This document shows, in pieces, positions 36,977 to 46,131 of a DNA stretch of 64,000 nucleotides (positions are counted from its first letter, which is position 1; each line of letters opens with the position of its first letter). The notes under the pieces were generated by a model. That model was given only the letters and a program-made list of their open reading frames with translations, did no database searches and was not told where the DNA came from. A program made the translations under genes and the position numbers. This stretch comes from Prochlorococcus sp. AG-363-P19 (GTDB lineage: Bacteria; Cyanobacteriota; Cyanobacteriia; PCC-6307; Cyanobiaceae): positions 1 through 64,000 of the forward strand of contig QCGG01000001.1 in NCBI GenBank assembly GCA_003280055.1. The letters are read 5' to 3'.

Positions 36977-38254
36977 CTAGCTCCGTGCGTGCAAAATCAA
37001 ACGTAATAGATCAAGGCTTCTAATTACGCTGAGAATTTGGATTCCTTCTCTGCCGTAATGAGCCCCAAAACTCTCTTTTGTTACTTCGCAGTAATTCGGT
37101 CCAACGATCGCTAAGAATACTGTTCCAATTGGCTTCAGGTTTGTACCTCCTTCTGGACCAGCAATACCACTGATTGCAATAGCCCAATCGGATTGCAGTC
37201 TTTGTCTCAACCCTTTTGCCATGGAAAGTACAACTTCTTTAGATACTGCTCCATGTTCATGCAGTAGAGATTGAGGAACGTTTAGTAAATGTTCTTTAGT
37301 GTTGTTTGCATAAGCTATAACCCCCCCAAGAAAGTTAGCTGAAGCTCCTGGAATGATTGTTAGGGCAGCACTGAGTTGGCCACCTGTACAAGACTCGGCA
37401 ACGGCAAGAGTTTCGTTGTTTTCCTTTAGTAGTTTTAGAACAACAAATGCGAGAGTTTCATCTCCTGTGCCATAAAGAAATGACCCTGTTCTAGATTGAA
37501 TCTCTTTTTTTGTTGTTGAAATTAGTTGTTGTGCTTTTTCTTGAGTTTTCGCTTTTGCAGTAACTCGAATCTTCAGGTCTCCCAAGCTTGCATAAGGAGC
37601 AACTGTTGGATTCTTTTGGTTCATTAGATCTGAAAGTTTTTCGGCAAGATTTGATTCAGAAATTCCAGTAAATTTCAGGAATTCACTAGACAATACTTCC
37701 TGTAAATCAAGTTTTTTTCTTAGCCATTCCATTACTGTATCGTTCCACATTTGCCGCATTTCATGCGGAACTCCTGGCAGGCATATGATAGAGAAATTTG
37801 GATTCGGAGTCCATATAATGCCTGGCGCTGTTCCAAACTTATTGGGGATTATTTCGGCTGATTCTGGAAAAAAAGCTTGCTTCCTATTGTTTTTAGAGAT
37901 TTTGATTTGTTGTGAATATTGCTTGCTTTTTATTTCGTTCCAAATATCTTTTCTTTCTTTTAAATCATAGTCAAATGTTTTTGCAACAGTCTCAATAGTG
38001 ATGTCATCTGGAGTAGGCCCAAGGCCACCAGTGGTAATAAGGACTCTGGATCTAAAAGATGATTCTTGGATAATTTCTTGAAGCCTTCGTTGATTGTCTC
38101 CAACTACAGATTGTCTGTAATGTGGAAGTCCTAAGGAAGCGACTTTTTCTGAGAGCCAGCGAGAATTACTATTTAGGATGTTCCCTAATAGTAACTCGGT
38201 ACCTATGCATAAAATTTCAGTTGTATTTGTGATTAATTCTTTATCCGCTATCAT
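36977..38254 (-). CDS. cinA: CinA-like competence/damage-inducible protein
   Basis: A 425-residue two-domain protein. The N-terminal MoaB/MogA-like domain shows ILCIGTELLLGNI and TTGGLGPTPDDITIE. The C-terminal domain shows AESCTGGQLSAALT, GVIAYANNTKEHLL and AISGIAGPEGGT, the NMN amidohydrolase (PncC) signature, so it probably recycles pyridine nucleotides and hydrolyses ADP-ribose derivatives. It overlaps the glycan lipid-carrier transferase gene by four bases and precedes leuC. Confidence 0.9.
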   Translation of the reverse strand: MIADKELITNTTEILCIGTELLLGNILNSNSRWLSEKVASLGLPHYRQSVVGDNQRRLQEIIQESSFRSRVLITTGGLGPTPDDITIETVAKTFDYDLKERKDIWNEIKSKQYSQQIKISKNNRKQAFFPESAEIIPNKFGTAPGIIWTPNPNFSIICLPGVPHEMRQMWNDTVMEWLRKKLDLQEVLSSEFLKFTGISESNLAEKLSDLMNQKNPTVAPYASLGDLKIRVTAKAKTQEKAQQLISTTKKEIQSRTGSFLYGTGDETLAFVVLKLLKENNETLAVAESCTGGQLSAALTIIPGASANFLGGVIAYANNTKEHLLNVPQSLLHEHGAVSKEVVLSMAKGLRQRLQSDWAIAISGIAGPEGGTNLKPIGTVFLAIVGPNYCEVTKESFGAHYGREGIQILSVIRSLDLLRLILHARS

Positions 38255-39375
38255 TTTGATTTAATGCTTGGAAGCCTTGCCTTATTTGCTTGATTAAGTT
38301 TTTTTTCCTGTAGCAATTCCTTGCGGCTAACTAATAATGCAGTAATCAGAATAGCTGTAGCAATTGCCAGCCAGAGAAATCGCATTTCAGCATTAGCAAA
38401 TACTAGAGCAAGGGCTGCCAGCCATTGGGTGAAAACGTAAATTAATAGAACTGTTTTACGATGACTAAATCCTGCTCTAAGTAGCCGATGGTGTAAATGA
38501 CTTCTGTCTGGATGAAAAGGAGATCGACCTTCTCTAAGGCGACTCATGATTACCGCTGACATATCTGCAAGTGGTAGTGAGAGTATTAGCAATGGAAGCA
38601 GAAGGCTTACTGATGTTAAGCCCTTGGCAGGGCCAACAATACTTATAGAAGCCAACGCAAATCCTAAAAAATAAGAACCTCCATCGCCCATGAAGATTCT
38701 TGCAGGGTTGAAATTGTGCCGAAGAAAACCCAAGCAGCAACCAGCAAGGGCAGCTGCTAGGAATCCTGCAGCAACCTGGTGGAGAGAAAAACTTACTGAT
38801 ATAAGGCCTATGGCCGCTATTCCAGCGACTCCCGCAGCAAGCCCATCAAGCCCATCAAGCCAGTTGATGGCATTGGTTATGCCTACCAGCCAAATAACTG
38901 TTGAAATAAGGCTAAGACCGGTAGGTAAAACCATTAGGGATGTTCCTTCTCCAAGCCAGGGGATTTCAATGGCTCCAATGCGTAGTCCTTGAGACCAAAT
39001 TGCAATTGCTACAGAGATTTGCCCTGCCAGTCTCGGTAAAGGAGGGAGTGCAAATAAGTCATCAGCTAATCCAATTAAGAAAAAACAAAGTCCTCCAGCT
39101 AAAGTTGTCCATATCAGTTGATCTTTTTGAGGTGGAAGCAAACCAAAGCCACCTATCAACCAAGTAATAGTTAAAGCTATACAAAAACCAAAAACAATTG
39201 CTACTCCTCCGAGGCGAACCATTGGAGAGCGATGTTGCTTTCTGTTGTTTGGTGAATCAATTAAGCCCAATCTAAGGCAAAAGCTTTTGACGCTAGGAAC
39301 AAAAAATGCTGTAAAGGTAGCGGCCATTAAGAAGGTCGCGAAAGCTAATAGAACAGGGCTGCTTTCAGACGTCAC
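38251..39375 (-). CDS. Undecaprenyl-phosphate glycosyl-1-phosphate transferase (WecA/TagO/MraY family)
   Basis: A 374-residue membrane protein with about ten hydrophobic segments. The family signatures NAINWLDGLDGLAAG (Mg-binding aspartates), GFLRHNFNPARIFMGDGGS and HPDRSHLHHRLL, the loop that marks WecA/TagO-type UDP-GlcNAc transferases, are clear. It starts O-antigen or other envelope glycan synthesis on the polyprenyl carrier. The start is GTG. cinA overlaps it by four bases. Confidence 0.88.
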   Translation of the reverse strand: MTSESSPVLLAFATFLMAATFTAFFVPSVKSFCLRLGLIDSPNNRKQHRSPMVRLGGVAIVFGFCIALTITWLIGGFGLLPPQKDQLIWTTLAGGLCFFLIGLADDLFALPPLPRLAGQISVAIAIWSQGLRIGAIEIPWLGEGTSLMVLPTGLSLISTVIWLVGITNAINWLDGLDGLAAGVAGIAAIGLISVSFSLHQVAAGFLAAALAGCCLGFLRHNFNPARIFMGDGGSYFLGFALASISIVGPAKGLTSVSLLLPLLILSLPLADMSAVIMSRLREGRSPFHPDRSHLHHRLLRAGFSHRKTVLLIYVFTQWLAALALVFANAEMRFLWLAIATAILITALLVSRKELLQEKKLNQANKARLPSIKSK

Positions 39376-39496
39376 TGAAGCTCTGGCGACATAAATGGTA
39401 GGGGAAGGATTCCCCTTTCAACCAATCCTAGAGTGTGTGGAATTTTGATCAAGTTATATATTTAAAAATGAACTAATTAATCTTGACTTTTCTTTT

Positions 39497-40765
39497 TTAA
39501 TATAGAGGAAAAGTCTCACAAATTTTCTTAACAGTATTTAGACACTTTGTCTTGATATTATTATCTTCCGGACTTAAAAGCCTGTCTGCAATTGTATTCG
39601 CAATTTCTTCAAATGCCGACTCGTTTAGACCTCTTGTTGTAAGTGCTGCTGTTCCTAATCGAAGACCACTGGTTACAAATGGTGATTCCGGGTCAAAAGG
39701 CACTGTATTTTTATTGGCAGTGATGTTTATATCTTCAACAAGTTTGTCAGCGACTTTACCTGTCATTCCAACACTTCTTAGATCAATTAGAACAATATGG
39801 TTGTCTGTTCCCCCACTCACAACAGAGATATCTCTCATTTCTAGACATCTTGCTAAAGCTTTAGCATTCAAAACTAATTGTTTGCTATAGGCTTTAAATT
39901 CCGGTTGAAGAGCTTCTTTGAATGCAACTGCTTTGGCGGCAATAACGTGCTCAAGAGGCCCCCCTTGTGAACCAGGGAAAACTGCTTTGTCGACCTTTTT
40001 CCCTAACGCCTCGTCTTTGCAAAGGATTAAACCTCCTCTTGGGCCACGAAGGGTCTTATGAGTTGTTGTCGTTACTAAGTCGCAAATTGGCACTGGATTT
40101 GGATGTATTCCTGCAGCTACTAAGCCTGCAATGTGAGCCATGTCAGCGACTAGATATGCACCCACCTCATCAGCAATGGATCGGAAACCTTGAAAATCAA
40201 TTTCCCTGGGGTATGCGGAATATCCACAGATGATTAGTTTTGGTTGTTCTTCAATTGCTTTTTTTCTGATTGATTCCAAATCGAGAACATGCGTAGATGG
40301 ATCCACTCCGTAATGTGCAGCTTCGAACCATTTCCCACTAACGTTTACAGGCGAGCCATGTGTCAGATGGCCACCATGTGAGAGGTCCATCCCCATGATT
40401 TTGTCACCAGGGTTCAGTAGAGCAAGAAAAACAGCAAAGTTGGCTTGAGCTCCGCTATGTGGCTGAACATTTGCCCAATTGGCATTAAATAATTCCTTGG
40501 CACGTTCTATTGCCAACTCTTCGATTGCATCGATGTGTTCACAACCGCCGTAGTAGCGCTTGTGGGGTAAGCCTTCAGCATATTTGTTTGTTAGAACTGA
40601 TCCTTGAGCTTCCATTACGGATTGCGAAGTGAAATTTTCACTAGCAATCATCTCGAGATGATTCTGTTGACGAAGCAGTTCTTTCTGTATGAGTGATGCA
40701 ATTGCCTGATCTGATTCGGCCAAACTGGCTTTGAATGGCGTAAGGGAATCAGTTGTCATCGTCAT
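39497..40765 (-). CDS. glyA: Serine hydroxymethyltransferase
   Basis: PLP enzyme that interconverts serine and glycine and supplies methylene-tetrahydrofolate, the one-carbon unit used by ThyX elsewhere in this window. Seen: [18 protein letters not shown], the PLP-lysine segment [31 protein letters not shown] and VFPGSQGGP. The 422-residue length is normal. A second methionine (MTTDS) at position 3 is an equally good start. It is a single-gene unit next to tRNA-Arg. Confidence 0.96.
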   Translation of the reverse strand: MTMTTDSLTPFKASLAESDQAIASLIQKELLRQQNHLEMIASENFTSQSVMEAQGSVLTNKYAEGLPHKRYYGGCEHIDAIEELAIERAKELFNANWANVQPHSGAQANFAVFLALLNPGDKIMGMDLSHGGHLTHGSPVNVSGKWFEAAHYGVDPSTHVLDLESIRKKAIEEQPKLIICGYSAYPREIDFQGFRSIADEVGAYLVADMAHIAGLVAAGIHPNPVPICDLVTTTTHKTLRGPRGGLILCKDEALGKKVDKAVFPGSQGGPLEHVIAAKAVAFKEALQPEFKAYSKQLVLNAKALARCLEMRDISVVSGGTDNHIVLIDLRSVGMTGKVADKLVEDINITANKNTVPFDPESPFVTSGLRLGTAALTTRGLNESAFEEIANTIADRLLSPEDNNIKTKCLNTVKKICETFPLY

Positions 40766-40884
40766 CAGGCAAGTATTGATGGGATCGTAGACAAGGGAAG
40801 TTTTTTTGTTGCTCGTTATTTCTTCATTTGCTAATTAGTGGAACGTGAGGCTAGTCAGTCCCTTGGTTGTAAACATTGGTTAAA

Positions 40885-40958
40885 CGCGCCTGGAGAGATT
40901 CGAACTCCCGACCCTCTGATCCGTAGTCAGATGCTCTAATCCGCTGAGCTACAGGCGC
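40885..40958 (-). tRNA. tRNA-Arg(ACG)
   Basis: A 74-base cloverleaf: acceptor GCGCCTG/CAGGCGC, D arm GCTC/GAGC, anticodon stem TCTGA/TCAGA with loop CTACGGA (anticodon ACG), T arm GGGAG/CTCTC with one G-U pair, discriminator G. The wobble A is normally converted to inosine by TadA, reading CGU, CGC and CGA codons. CCA is not encoded. Confidence 0.94.
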
Positions 40959-41045
40959 ATGAAAACCTTAATAACAACTTATCAAAGGGGCATTCGTCAA
41001 CTATTCGGCGACTAAGCGCCACAATTAGGTAAATGCGATTTTTTT

Positions 41046-41294
41046 ATGCCCATTAAATGGTACGGCACCTCTGACAACAACAATCCGACTTATAAGCACT
41101 TTTCTCGGATTGTGAACCTTGTACTCCATGCCATGGCTTTTGCTGCTTTGAATAGTGGACTTTGGTTTTGGCAACAAATCAAACACCCATGGCAACATCT
41201 TTCATGGTTTACCGAGTTTTGGTTGATAGTGCTTTTAGGCCATTTGACTTTTGTGATACTTCAACGCCCAGCTCAGGCTCAAGAAGAGAGTTGA
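41046..41294 (+). CDS. Small two-span conserved membrane protein
   Basis: An 82-residue protein with two hydrophobic segments (about 24-42 and 56-72) and a tryptophan-rich link (WFWQQIKHPWQHLSWFTEFW). It resembles a conserved cyanobacterial hypothetical protein; I cannot give a function. It is the first of three small plus-strand genes after tRNA-Arg. Confidence 0.65.
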   Translation: MPIKWYGTSDNNNPTYKHFSRIVNLVLHAMAFAALNSGLWFWQQIKHPWQHLSWFTEFWLIVLLGHLTFVILQRPAQAQEES

Positions 41295-41342
41295 TTCTGC
41301 GTTCTCTAGTAACTGAAGAATTGTTTCTTTGCAAGATTTTCA

Positions 41343-41633
41343 ATGAACTTTGATCAAGCGGATTTAAAAGATCTTGAAGTGACAATTGCAGATCAGCTTT
41401 ACATGCAAATTGCCAGTTGGAATCTATATCTTGGGGATGCGGGGCTTGCAAAATCGCTTGCGATTGAATGTATGGCTCACCTTGAAGAGGGGCCTTCCAT
41501 TGCAGCTGAGAAGGCTCTTGAGACTATTCAAGTTTCCATTGCTGGTGGCAAAACTAAGCTTTCATTAGGTCAACTTATGCCTGCGGGTCAGGTTCATGAT
41601 TTGATCGAGCTGATTAACCCCTACTGCAGATAG
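41343..41633 (+). CDS. DUF3181-like small protein
   Basis: A 96-residue soluble, helix-rich protein (DLEVTIADQLYMQIASWNLYLGDAG read in two pieces, ending LIELINPYCR). It resembles the cyanobacterial DUF3181 family; function unknown. The start is ATG, 48 bases after the previous gene. The family name was recalled, not searched. Confidence 0.65.
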   Translation: MNFDQADLKDLEVTIADQLYMQIASWNLYLGDAGLAKSLAIECMAHLEEGPSIAAEKALETIQVSIAGGKTKLSLGQLMPAGQVHDLIELINPYCR

Positions 41634-41657
41634 GGTGCTGATAGCTGTTAGAGGCAT

Positions 41658-41933
41658 GTGCTTTTAATTGAAGTTACCAATGCTCGAGATGTTGTCCGTC
41701 GTCGGATTGGCCGCTTGGGGGAGCGACTTATTGGGAAGGTCGTCGATGCAGAAGCACAAGTAGAGAAAGCTTTGATTCAGGAAATGGAAACTGCTTTTCA
41801 AGAGTTTGGGATTGAAGCGCGAATTGTTTCGACACAAACCACAAAGTTTGTTGGTCGCAAAAGTTGCGAATTCTCTATTCAGGTCAGGGAGGATAGGGAT
41901 GTGAAACTTACTGAGAGATCAATCGATTCTTGA
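41658..41933 (+). CDS. Conserved small hypothetical protein
   Basis: A 91-residue protein with an early arginine-rich stretch (RDVVRRRIGRLGERLIG), an acidic middle and a beta-rich end (KFVGRKSCEFSIQVREDRD). No family is recognised. The start is GTG; the ATG two bases earlier is in another frame and stops at once. Its last 26 bases overlap the end of murJ on the other strand. It may be a nucleic-acid-binding protein, but that is a guess from charge only. Confidence 0.55.
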   Translation: MLLIEVTNARDVVRRRIGRLGERLIGKVVDAEAQVEKALIQEMETAFQEFGIEARIVSTQTTKFVGRKSCEFSIQVREDRDVKLTERSIDS

Positions 41934-43515
41934 TCACGGTTCCTAGTTCTTCTACTTCCTTTATTTTTAATGAAGAACCGATTAATCCAAAGAAAGCAAG
42001 ACTAGTTGATGAAGAAATAGTTACCTGGAGTAGAAGTCCCCAAATATCTACTGGCCATTCGATAAAGGTTTTAAGGGACCAGGCAATAATTCCAGAGCAA
42101 ATAGCGGCCAAGAATAACTTCAAAGTGTCTTTCCCCCACGTTTTTAATGGCAATCCCTTTAGCCGAATTTGCAATATGATTAATAATGCTGAGCATGTAA
42201 TGAGGTTTACTAAGGCAGTTGCAAGAACTAATCCTGTGGCTCCAAAGTTAAAAGGTAATTGGTTCCCCCAAGGAGTTGGCCCTCCTATCAAGACCCAGTC
42301 CAAGATGATATTCAAGCCAATCCCAATAGCCGAAAAAGTTAAAGGAGTTTTCGCATCTTCTAAAGAGTAAAAAACTCTTACAAGAAGATCTCTGGCAAGG
42401 TAGAAAGGCATGCCTATTCCATATGCAACTAGCAAGCCAGCAACCAAATTTGCAGCATTGATATCAAAGGCACCTCGCTGGTAAATCAGTGCAACAATGG
42501 GTGTTGATAGAGCAATGAATATTGCTCCAAGAGAAAACATTGATATTGAAGAGAGCATTAACCCTTGTCCGATTCTTTCCTTAAGCCCAAAGAGATTATT
42601 TGCGCCTACAAGTTTTGAGAAAGTTGGTAGAAGTGGTACTAATAATGCATTTGAAATCAGGCCTAAAGGGGTTTGAATAATGAATGTTGCGTAGCTTAAT
42701 CCAGCAGCAGCACCAATCATCCCTGAAGCAAAAAAGAGATCTGTAAAAACATTTATTTGAAGCATCCCTGAGGAAAGAGTTGCTGGGCCCATGACCTTCA
42801 AGACATCTGCGACCCCTGGATGTTTCCAGTCCAAGGAAAATCTTATGCTTTTAAATCCTTGATTGATTAATCCTGGGAGCTGGATAAGCCATTGCATTAT
42901 CGCTCCTAGTAATGCAGAGCCGGCAAGAACAATTCCTCCTCTAACTGCTAATTGACTTGAGGTTATTTGTGAACCGAATTGCAGCCAAAATATTCCAATT
43001 CCAAGTGATATCGCCAGGCTAGACATTAGTGGAGAGATCGCAGGAACCCAAAACTGATTGGTGGCATTAAGGGTTCCAAACCCAAGTCCAATTAAGCCTG
43101 CTAAAAAAGCAATTGGAGCCATAATTCTAAGTTGAATTACGGCAATGTGATGCAAATTTACATTTAAACCAGGTCCTACAAGATGAATTAATGGATCCGC
43201 AAAAAGTATTATTAGTAAAGTAACAATCCCTAAAATCACACTAACCATAGAGTTCAATTTTGTAAGTATTTCTCCGGCTTCCTTCGTTGGCCTTCGGCTT
43301 AAAACGGTAACCATAGCGCTATGAAAAGGGCCATTGATACCACCAAGTATCACTAAAAGGAAACCAGGAATTACATAGGCATAATTAAATGCTTCGTATG
43401 CTGCTCCTACGCCAAATGCTGCTGCAATAAAAAGTTGTCTAGCTAATCCGCCTGTCTTGCTAAGCAGCGTCCCTAGAGTGACAATTAGAGAAATGTGTTT
43501 GAGGGATTTTGCCAT
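41908..43515 (-). CDS. murJ: Lipid II flippase MurJ
   Basis: A 535-residue polytopic MVF-family protein (MviN/MurJ) that flips lipid II for peptidoglycan synthesis. Recognised from the early GGLARQLFIAAAFGVGAAYEAFNYA (in two parts), the long run of about fourteen hydrophobic segments, and RDLLVRVFYSLEDAKTP. It is divergent from sfsA with an 80-base spacer and overlaps the small hypothetical gene downstream by 26 bases. Confidence 0.9.
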   Translation of the reverse strand: MAKSLKHISLIVTLGTLLSKTGGLARQLFIAAAFGVGAAYEAFNYAYVIPGFLLVILGGINGPFHSAMVTVLSRRPTKEAGEILTKLNSMVSVILGIVTLLIILFADPLIHLVGPGLNVNLHHIAVIQLRIMAPIAFLAGLIGLGFGTLNATNQFWVPAISPLMSSLAISLGIGIFWLQFGSQITSSQLAVRGGIVLAGSALLGAIMQWLIQLPGLINQGFKSIRFSLDWKHPGVADVLKVMGPATLSSGMLQINVFTDLFFASGMIGAAAGLSYATFIIQTPLGLISNALLVPLLPTFSKLVGANNLFGLKERIGQGLMLSSISMFSLGAIFIALSTPIVALIYQRGAFDINAANLVAGLLVAYGIGMPFYLARDLLVRVFYSLEDAKTPLTFSAIGIGLNIILDWVLIGGPTPWGNQLPFNFGATGLVLATALVNLITCSALLIILQIRLKGLPLKTWGKDTLKLFLAAICSGIIAWSLKTFIEWPVDIWGLLLQVTISSSTSLAFFGLIGSSLKIKEVEELGTVIKNRLISQ

Positions 43516-43595
43516 TTCTTTATCTTGTTCGTTTTAATTAGTCTTTGCCAGTTTTTAATTAAAGAAAACACATTTTCAATACTTTTCTTGTCCAA

Positions 43596-44354
43596 ATGAC
43601 TAGTGAAACACTGATTACTTTTCCATCCCTTCAAGAAGGCATTTTGCTAAGAAGATACAAGCGGTTTTTGGCTGATGTGGAATTAAGCAATGGAAAAGTT
43701 GTGACTGCTCATTGCCCTAATACAGGACCAATGAAGAGTGTTATTCAAAAAGGTGGGAGGATTCGAGTCAGGCATGTTGTTTCACCCACGCGCAAGCTTG
43801 CTTGGACTTGGGAGCAGGCCGAAGTCATATCAGCCGATGGCTCAAAGTGTTGGGTTGGAGTGAATACGGCCCTTCCAAATACTTTGGTGCGCTTGGCTAT
43901 TGAAGCTGGTTATTTACAGAATGAATTAGGGGCTATTGCTGAAATCCGAAATGAAGTTGCTTATGGGGTAGCAAAGCGGAGTCGAATAGATTTGTTATTA
44001 AAACCTAGTGATGTAGCAGTTGATCAAAGGAAAATTTATTTAGAGATTAAGAACACAACATGGAAGGAAGATTTAGTAGCACTATTCCCTGACACAGTTA
44101 CTGCGAGAGGCCAAAAACATTTAAGAGAGCTTATTGGTGTTTTGCCAGAGTCAAGAGCTGTTTTGGTTCCATGCCTTAGCAGAAATGACGTTGAGGCTTT
44201 TGCACCAGGCGACTTGGCTGATCCAGAATATGGAAAACTCTTTAGATCAGCTATTAATTCAGGGGTAGAAGTAATCCCCTGTTGTTTTGGATTTCATATT
44301 GACAAGATCAAATGGGAAGGGATTAGACCATATAAAACAAATCAGTTTAATTAA
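43596..44354 (+). CDS. sfsA: SfsA family nuclease
   Basis: A 252-residue SfsA-type protein, originally named for sugar-fermentation stimulation and now assigned to the PD-(D/E)XK nuclease fold. Family landmarks: RRYKRFLADVEL, AHCPNTGPMKSV, SRIDLLL and YLEIKNTTW (the ExK of the nuclease site) plus FPDTVTARGQKHLREL. It is a single gene upstream of amt1. Confidence 0.9.
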   Translation: MTSETLITFPSLQEGILLRRYKRFLADVELSNGKVVTAHCPNTGPMKSVIQKGGRIRVRHVVSPTRKLAWTWEQAEVISADGSKCWVGVNTALPNTLVRLAIEAGYLQNELGAIAEIRNEVAYGVAKRSRIDLLLKPSDVAVDQRKIYLEIKNTTWKEDLVALFPDTVTARGQKHLRELIGVLPESRAVLVPCLSRNDVEAFAPGDLADPEYGKLFRSAINSGVEVIPCCFGFHIDKIKWEGIRPYKTNQFN

Positions 44355-44412
44355 AAAAACAAGGGTTTGATTTTGTAATTAGATTGCTTTTAGTGAGAAA
44401 AGATTAAATTCG

Positions 44413-44426
44413 GTATAAATCAATAC
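44413..44426 (+). promoter_or_regulatory. NtcA-binding site of amt1
   Basis: A perfect GTA-N8-TAC box (GTATAAATCAATAC) sits 86 bases upstream of the amt1 ATG. A CATATT -10-like hexamer begins at 44449, 22 bases after the box, which is the spacing of NtcA-activated promoters. The gene that encodes NtcA lies in the same window. Confidence 0.8.
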
Positions 44427-44512
44427 GTTGGAACATCTGAATTGTGCTCATATTTGTAACTGTACTGATCTGAGCCTTTCTAGTTCAGGTCTCAATGTAG
44501 CTTGTTTTTCCA

Positions 44513-46030
44513 ATGACGACAGCTCTGCATTCGCCTCCTAGGCGACGCAATATGCGTCTCCAGGAGGCCAGCCTTCTGGAGGGGCCAATGCTTCTTTTGA
44601 GAAGTATTCGCGGCTTTAACTCTCATCGATCACTGCTTTGGCTTGCGACAGCCCCTCTTGCATTGCTTGGCCTGGGTATCTTCACTTTTTCTGCTCGTGC
44701 AGGGGTAAGCCTTGATGATCTAACTGGCGCTCAAGCAGCAAGCTTTTTAGCTGACAACCTTTGGTTGTTAATAGCCACGATCCTTGTGATCTTCATGAAT
44801 GCAGGCTTCGCAATGGTTGAAGCGGGCATGTGTCGGCAAAAGAATGCTGTAAATATTCTTGCGAAGAACCTCTTTGTATTCGCTTTGGCTGTTACTGCCT
44901 ATTGGTTCTGTGGTTATTCCCTCATGTATGGAGGCTCAGTTGTTGATGGCTGGCTCTATTTCAAAGGTTTGTTCGTAGATCCAAGTGCAGCAGAAGCACT
45001 AGCTTGCGCAGCATCTAATGGTGCTGATGATTGTGTTCAGCTTGTCCCTGCAGTTGATTTTCTTTTTCAAGCTGCTTTTGCTGGTACCGCAGCCACAATC
45101 GTTTCTGGATTGGTTGCTGAACGAGTCAAGTTTGGTGAATTCGTCGTATTCTCATTAGTCCTAACAGCATTTATCTATCCAGTTGCAGGAAGCTGGGAGT
45201 GGAATGGTGGTTGGTTAAATACTTCTTTTGGAGAAGGGAAAGAATTTATTGATTTTGCTGGGTCTTCAATTGTTCATTCAGTTGGAGCATGGGCAGGCCT
45301 TGTTGGGGCAATGTTGCTTGGACCTCGTATAGGAAAGTTTGTCAATGGGAAGGCTCAGGCAATGCCTGGTCACAACATGGCTATCGCAACATTGGGAGCT
45401 TTAATCCTCTGGATTGGTTGGTATGGATTCAACCCTGGTTCTCAGCTCGCCATGGATGAGTGGGTGCCATATGTTGCCGTAACAACAACCCTTGCAGCAG
45501 CAGGCGGGGCAATTGGTGCAACTGTTATTTCTACTTGGACATCTGGCAAGCCAGATTTGACCATGATCATAAATGGTATTCTTGCTGGCCTGGTAAGTGT
45601 TACTGCTGGATGCGGGAACCTCACTTTTACTGGTTCTTGGCTAGCAGGCCTTGTAGGCGGCGTGATTGTTGTTTTCTCAGTTTCACTTCTAGATTCACTT
45701 GGGATTGATGATCCCGTGGGTGCCTTTTCTGTTCACGGAGTTTGTGGAATCTGGGGAACATTAGTTATAGGTCTTTGGGGCTATGACATTCAAGGATCGG
45801 GGGTTGGTTTAGGACTGTTTACTGGTGGTGGTTTTAGCCAACTCTGGATTCAATTTGTTGGATGTGTTGCATATGCTGTTTGGACAGTTGTTACATGCTG
45901 GATTGCTTGGCAAGTGATTGGCAGCTTCTTTGGGGGCATTCGTGTCAACGAAGCAGAAGAGATCGCAGGCCTTGATATTGGAGAGCATGGTATGGAGGCC
46001 TATCCAGACTTTGCGTCTTCAGGGAACTGA
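44513..46030 (+). CDS. amt1: Ammonium transporter Amt1
   Basis: A 505-residue ammonium channel of the Amt/MEP/Rh family with about eleven membrane segments after a signal-like hydrophobic N terminus (LLWLATAPLALLGLGIFTFSARAG). The pore histidines appear in SSIVHSVGAWAGL and GAFSVHGVCGIWGTL, and the recruitment site in ILWIGWYGFNPGS. The first 30 or so residues are polar; the methionine at MRLQEASLL is another possible start. The upstream NtcA box predicts induction under nitrogen limitation; a very long hairpin follows the stop. Confidence 0.95.
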   Translation: MTTALHSPPRRRNMRLQEASLLEGPMLLLRSIRGFNSHRSLLWLATAPLALLGLGIFTFSARAGVSLDDLTGAQAASFLADNLWLLIATILVIFMNAGFAMVEAGMCRQKNAVNILAKNLFVFALAVTAYWFCGYSLMYGGSVVDGWLYFKGLFVDPSAAEALACAASNGADDCVQLVPAVDFLFQAAFAGTAATIVSGLVAERVKFGEFVVFSLVLTAFIYPVAGSWEWNGGWLNTSFGEGKEFIDFAGSSIVHSVGAWAGLVGAMLLGPRIGKFVNGKAQAMPGHNMAIATLGALILWIGWYGFNPGSQLAMDEWVPYVAVTTTLAAAGGAIGATVISTWTSGKPDLTMIINGILAGLVSVTAGCGNLTFTGSWLAGLVGGVIVVFSVSLLDSLGIDDPVGAFSVHGVCGIWGTLVIGLWGYDIQGSGVGLGLFTGGGFSQLWIQFVGCVAYAVWTVVTCWIAWQVIGSFFGGIRVNEAEEIAGLDIGEHGMEAYPDFASSGN

Positions 46031-46033
46031 TTC

Positions 46034-46096
46034 ATTCGTTAGTACGCATAAAAAAGCCTGGCATTTTGCCAGGCTTTTTTATGCGTACTAACGAAT
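46034..46096. terminator. 63-base perfect hairpin after amt1
   Basis: Two 30-base arms pair without a mismatch around a TTT loop. The inner part (AAAAAAGCCTGGCA / TGCCAGGCTTTTTT) is a classic bidirectional Rho-independent terminator; the outer 16 bp (ATTCGTTAGTACGCAT) extend it beyond need. It lies 4 bases after the amt1 stop and 36 bases before ispH. Confidence 0.92.
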
Positions 46097-46131
46097 TGGA
46101 TTAAGCTATTAATTTAATTGCTTAGAAAGAT

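Noticed and set aside
41930-42370. 146-codon plus-strand frame over the murJ 3' half
   Set aside because: Antisense shadow of murJ; no recognisable protein features.
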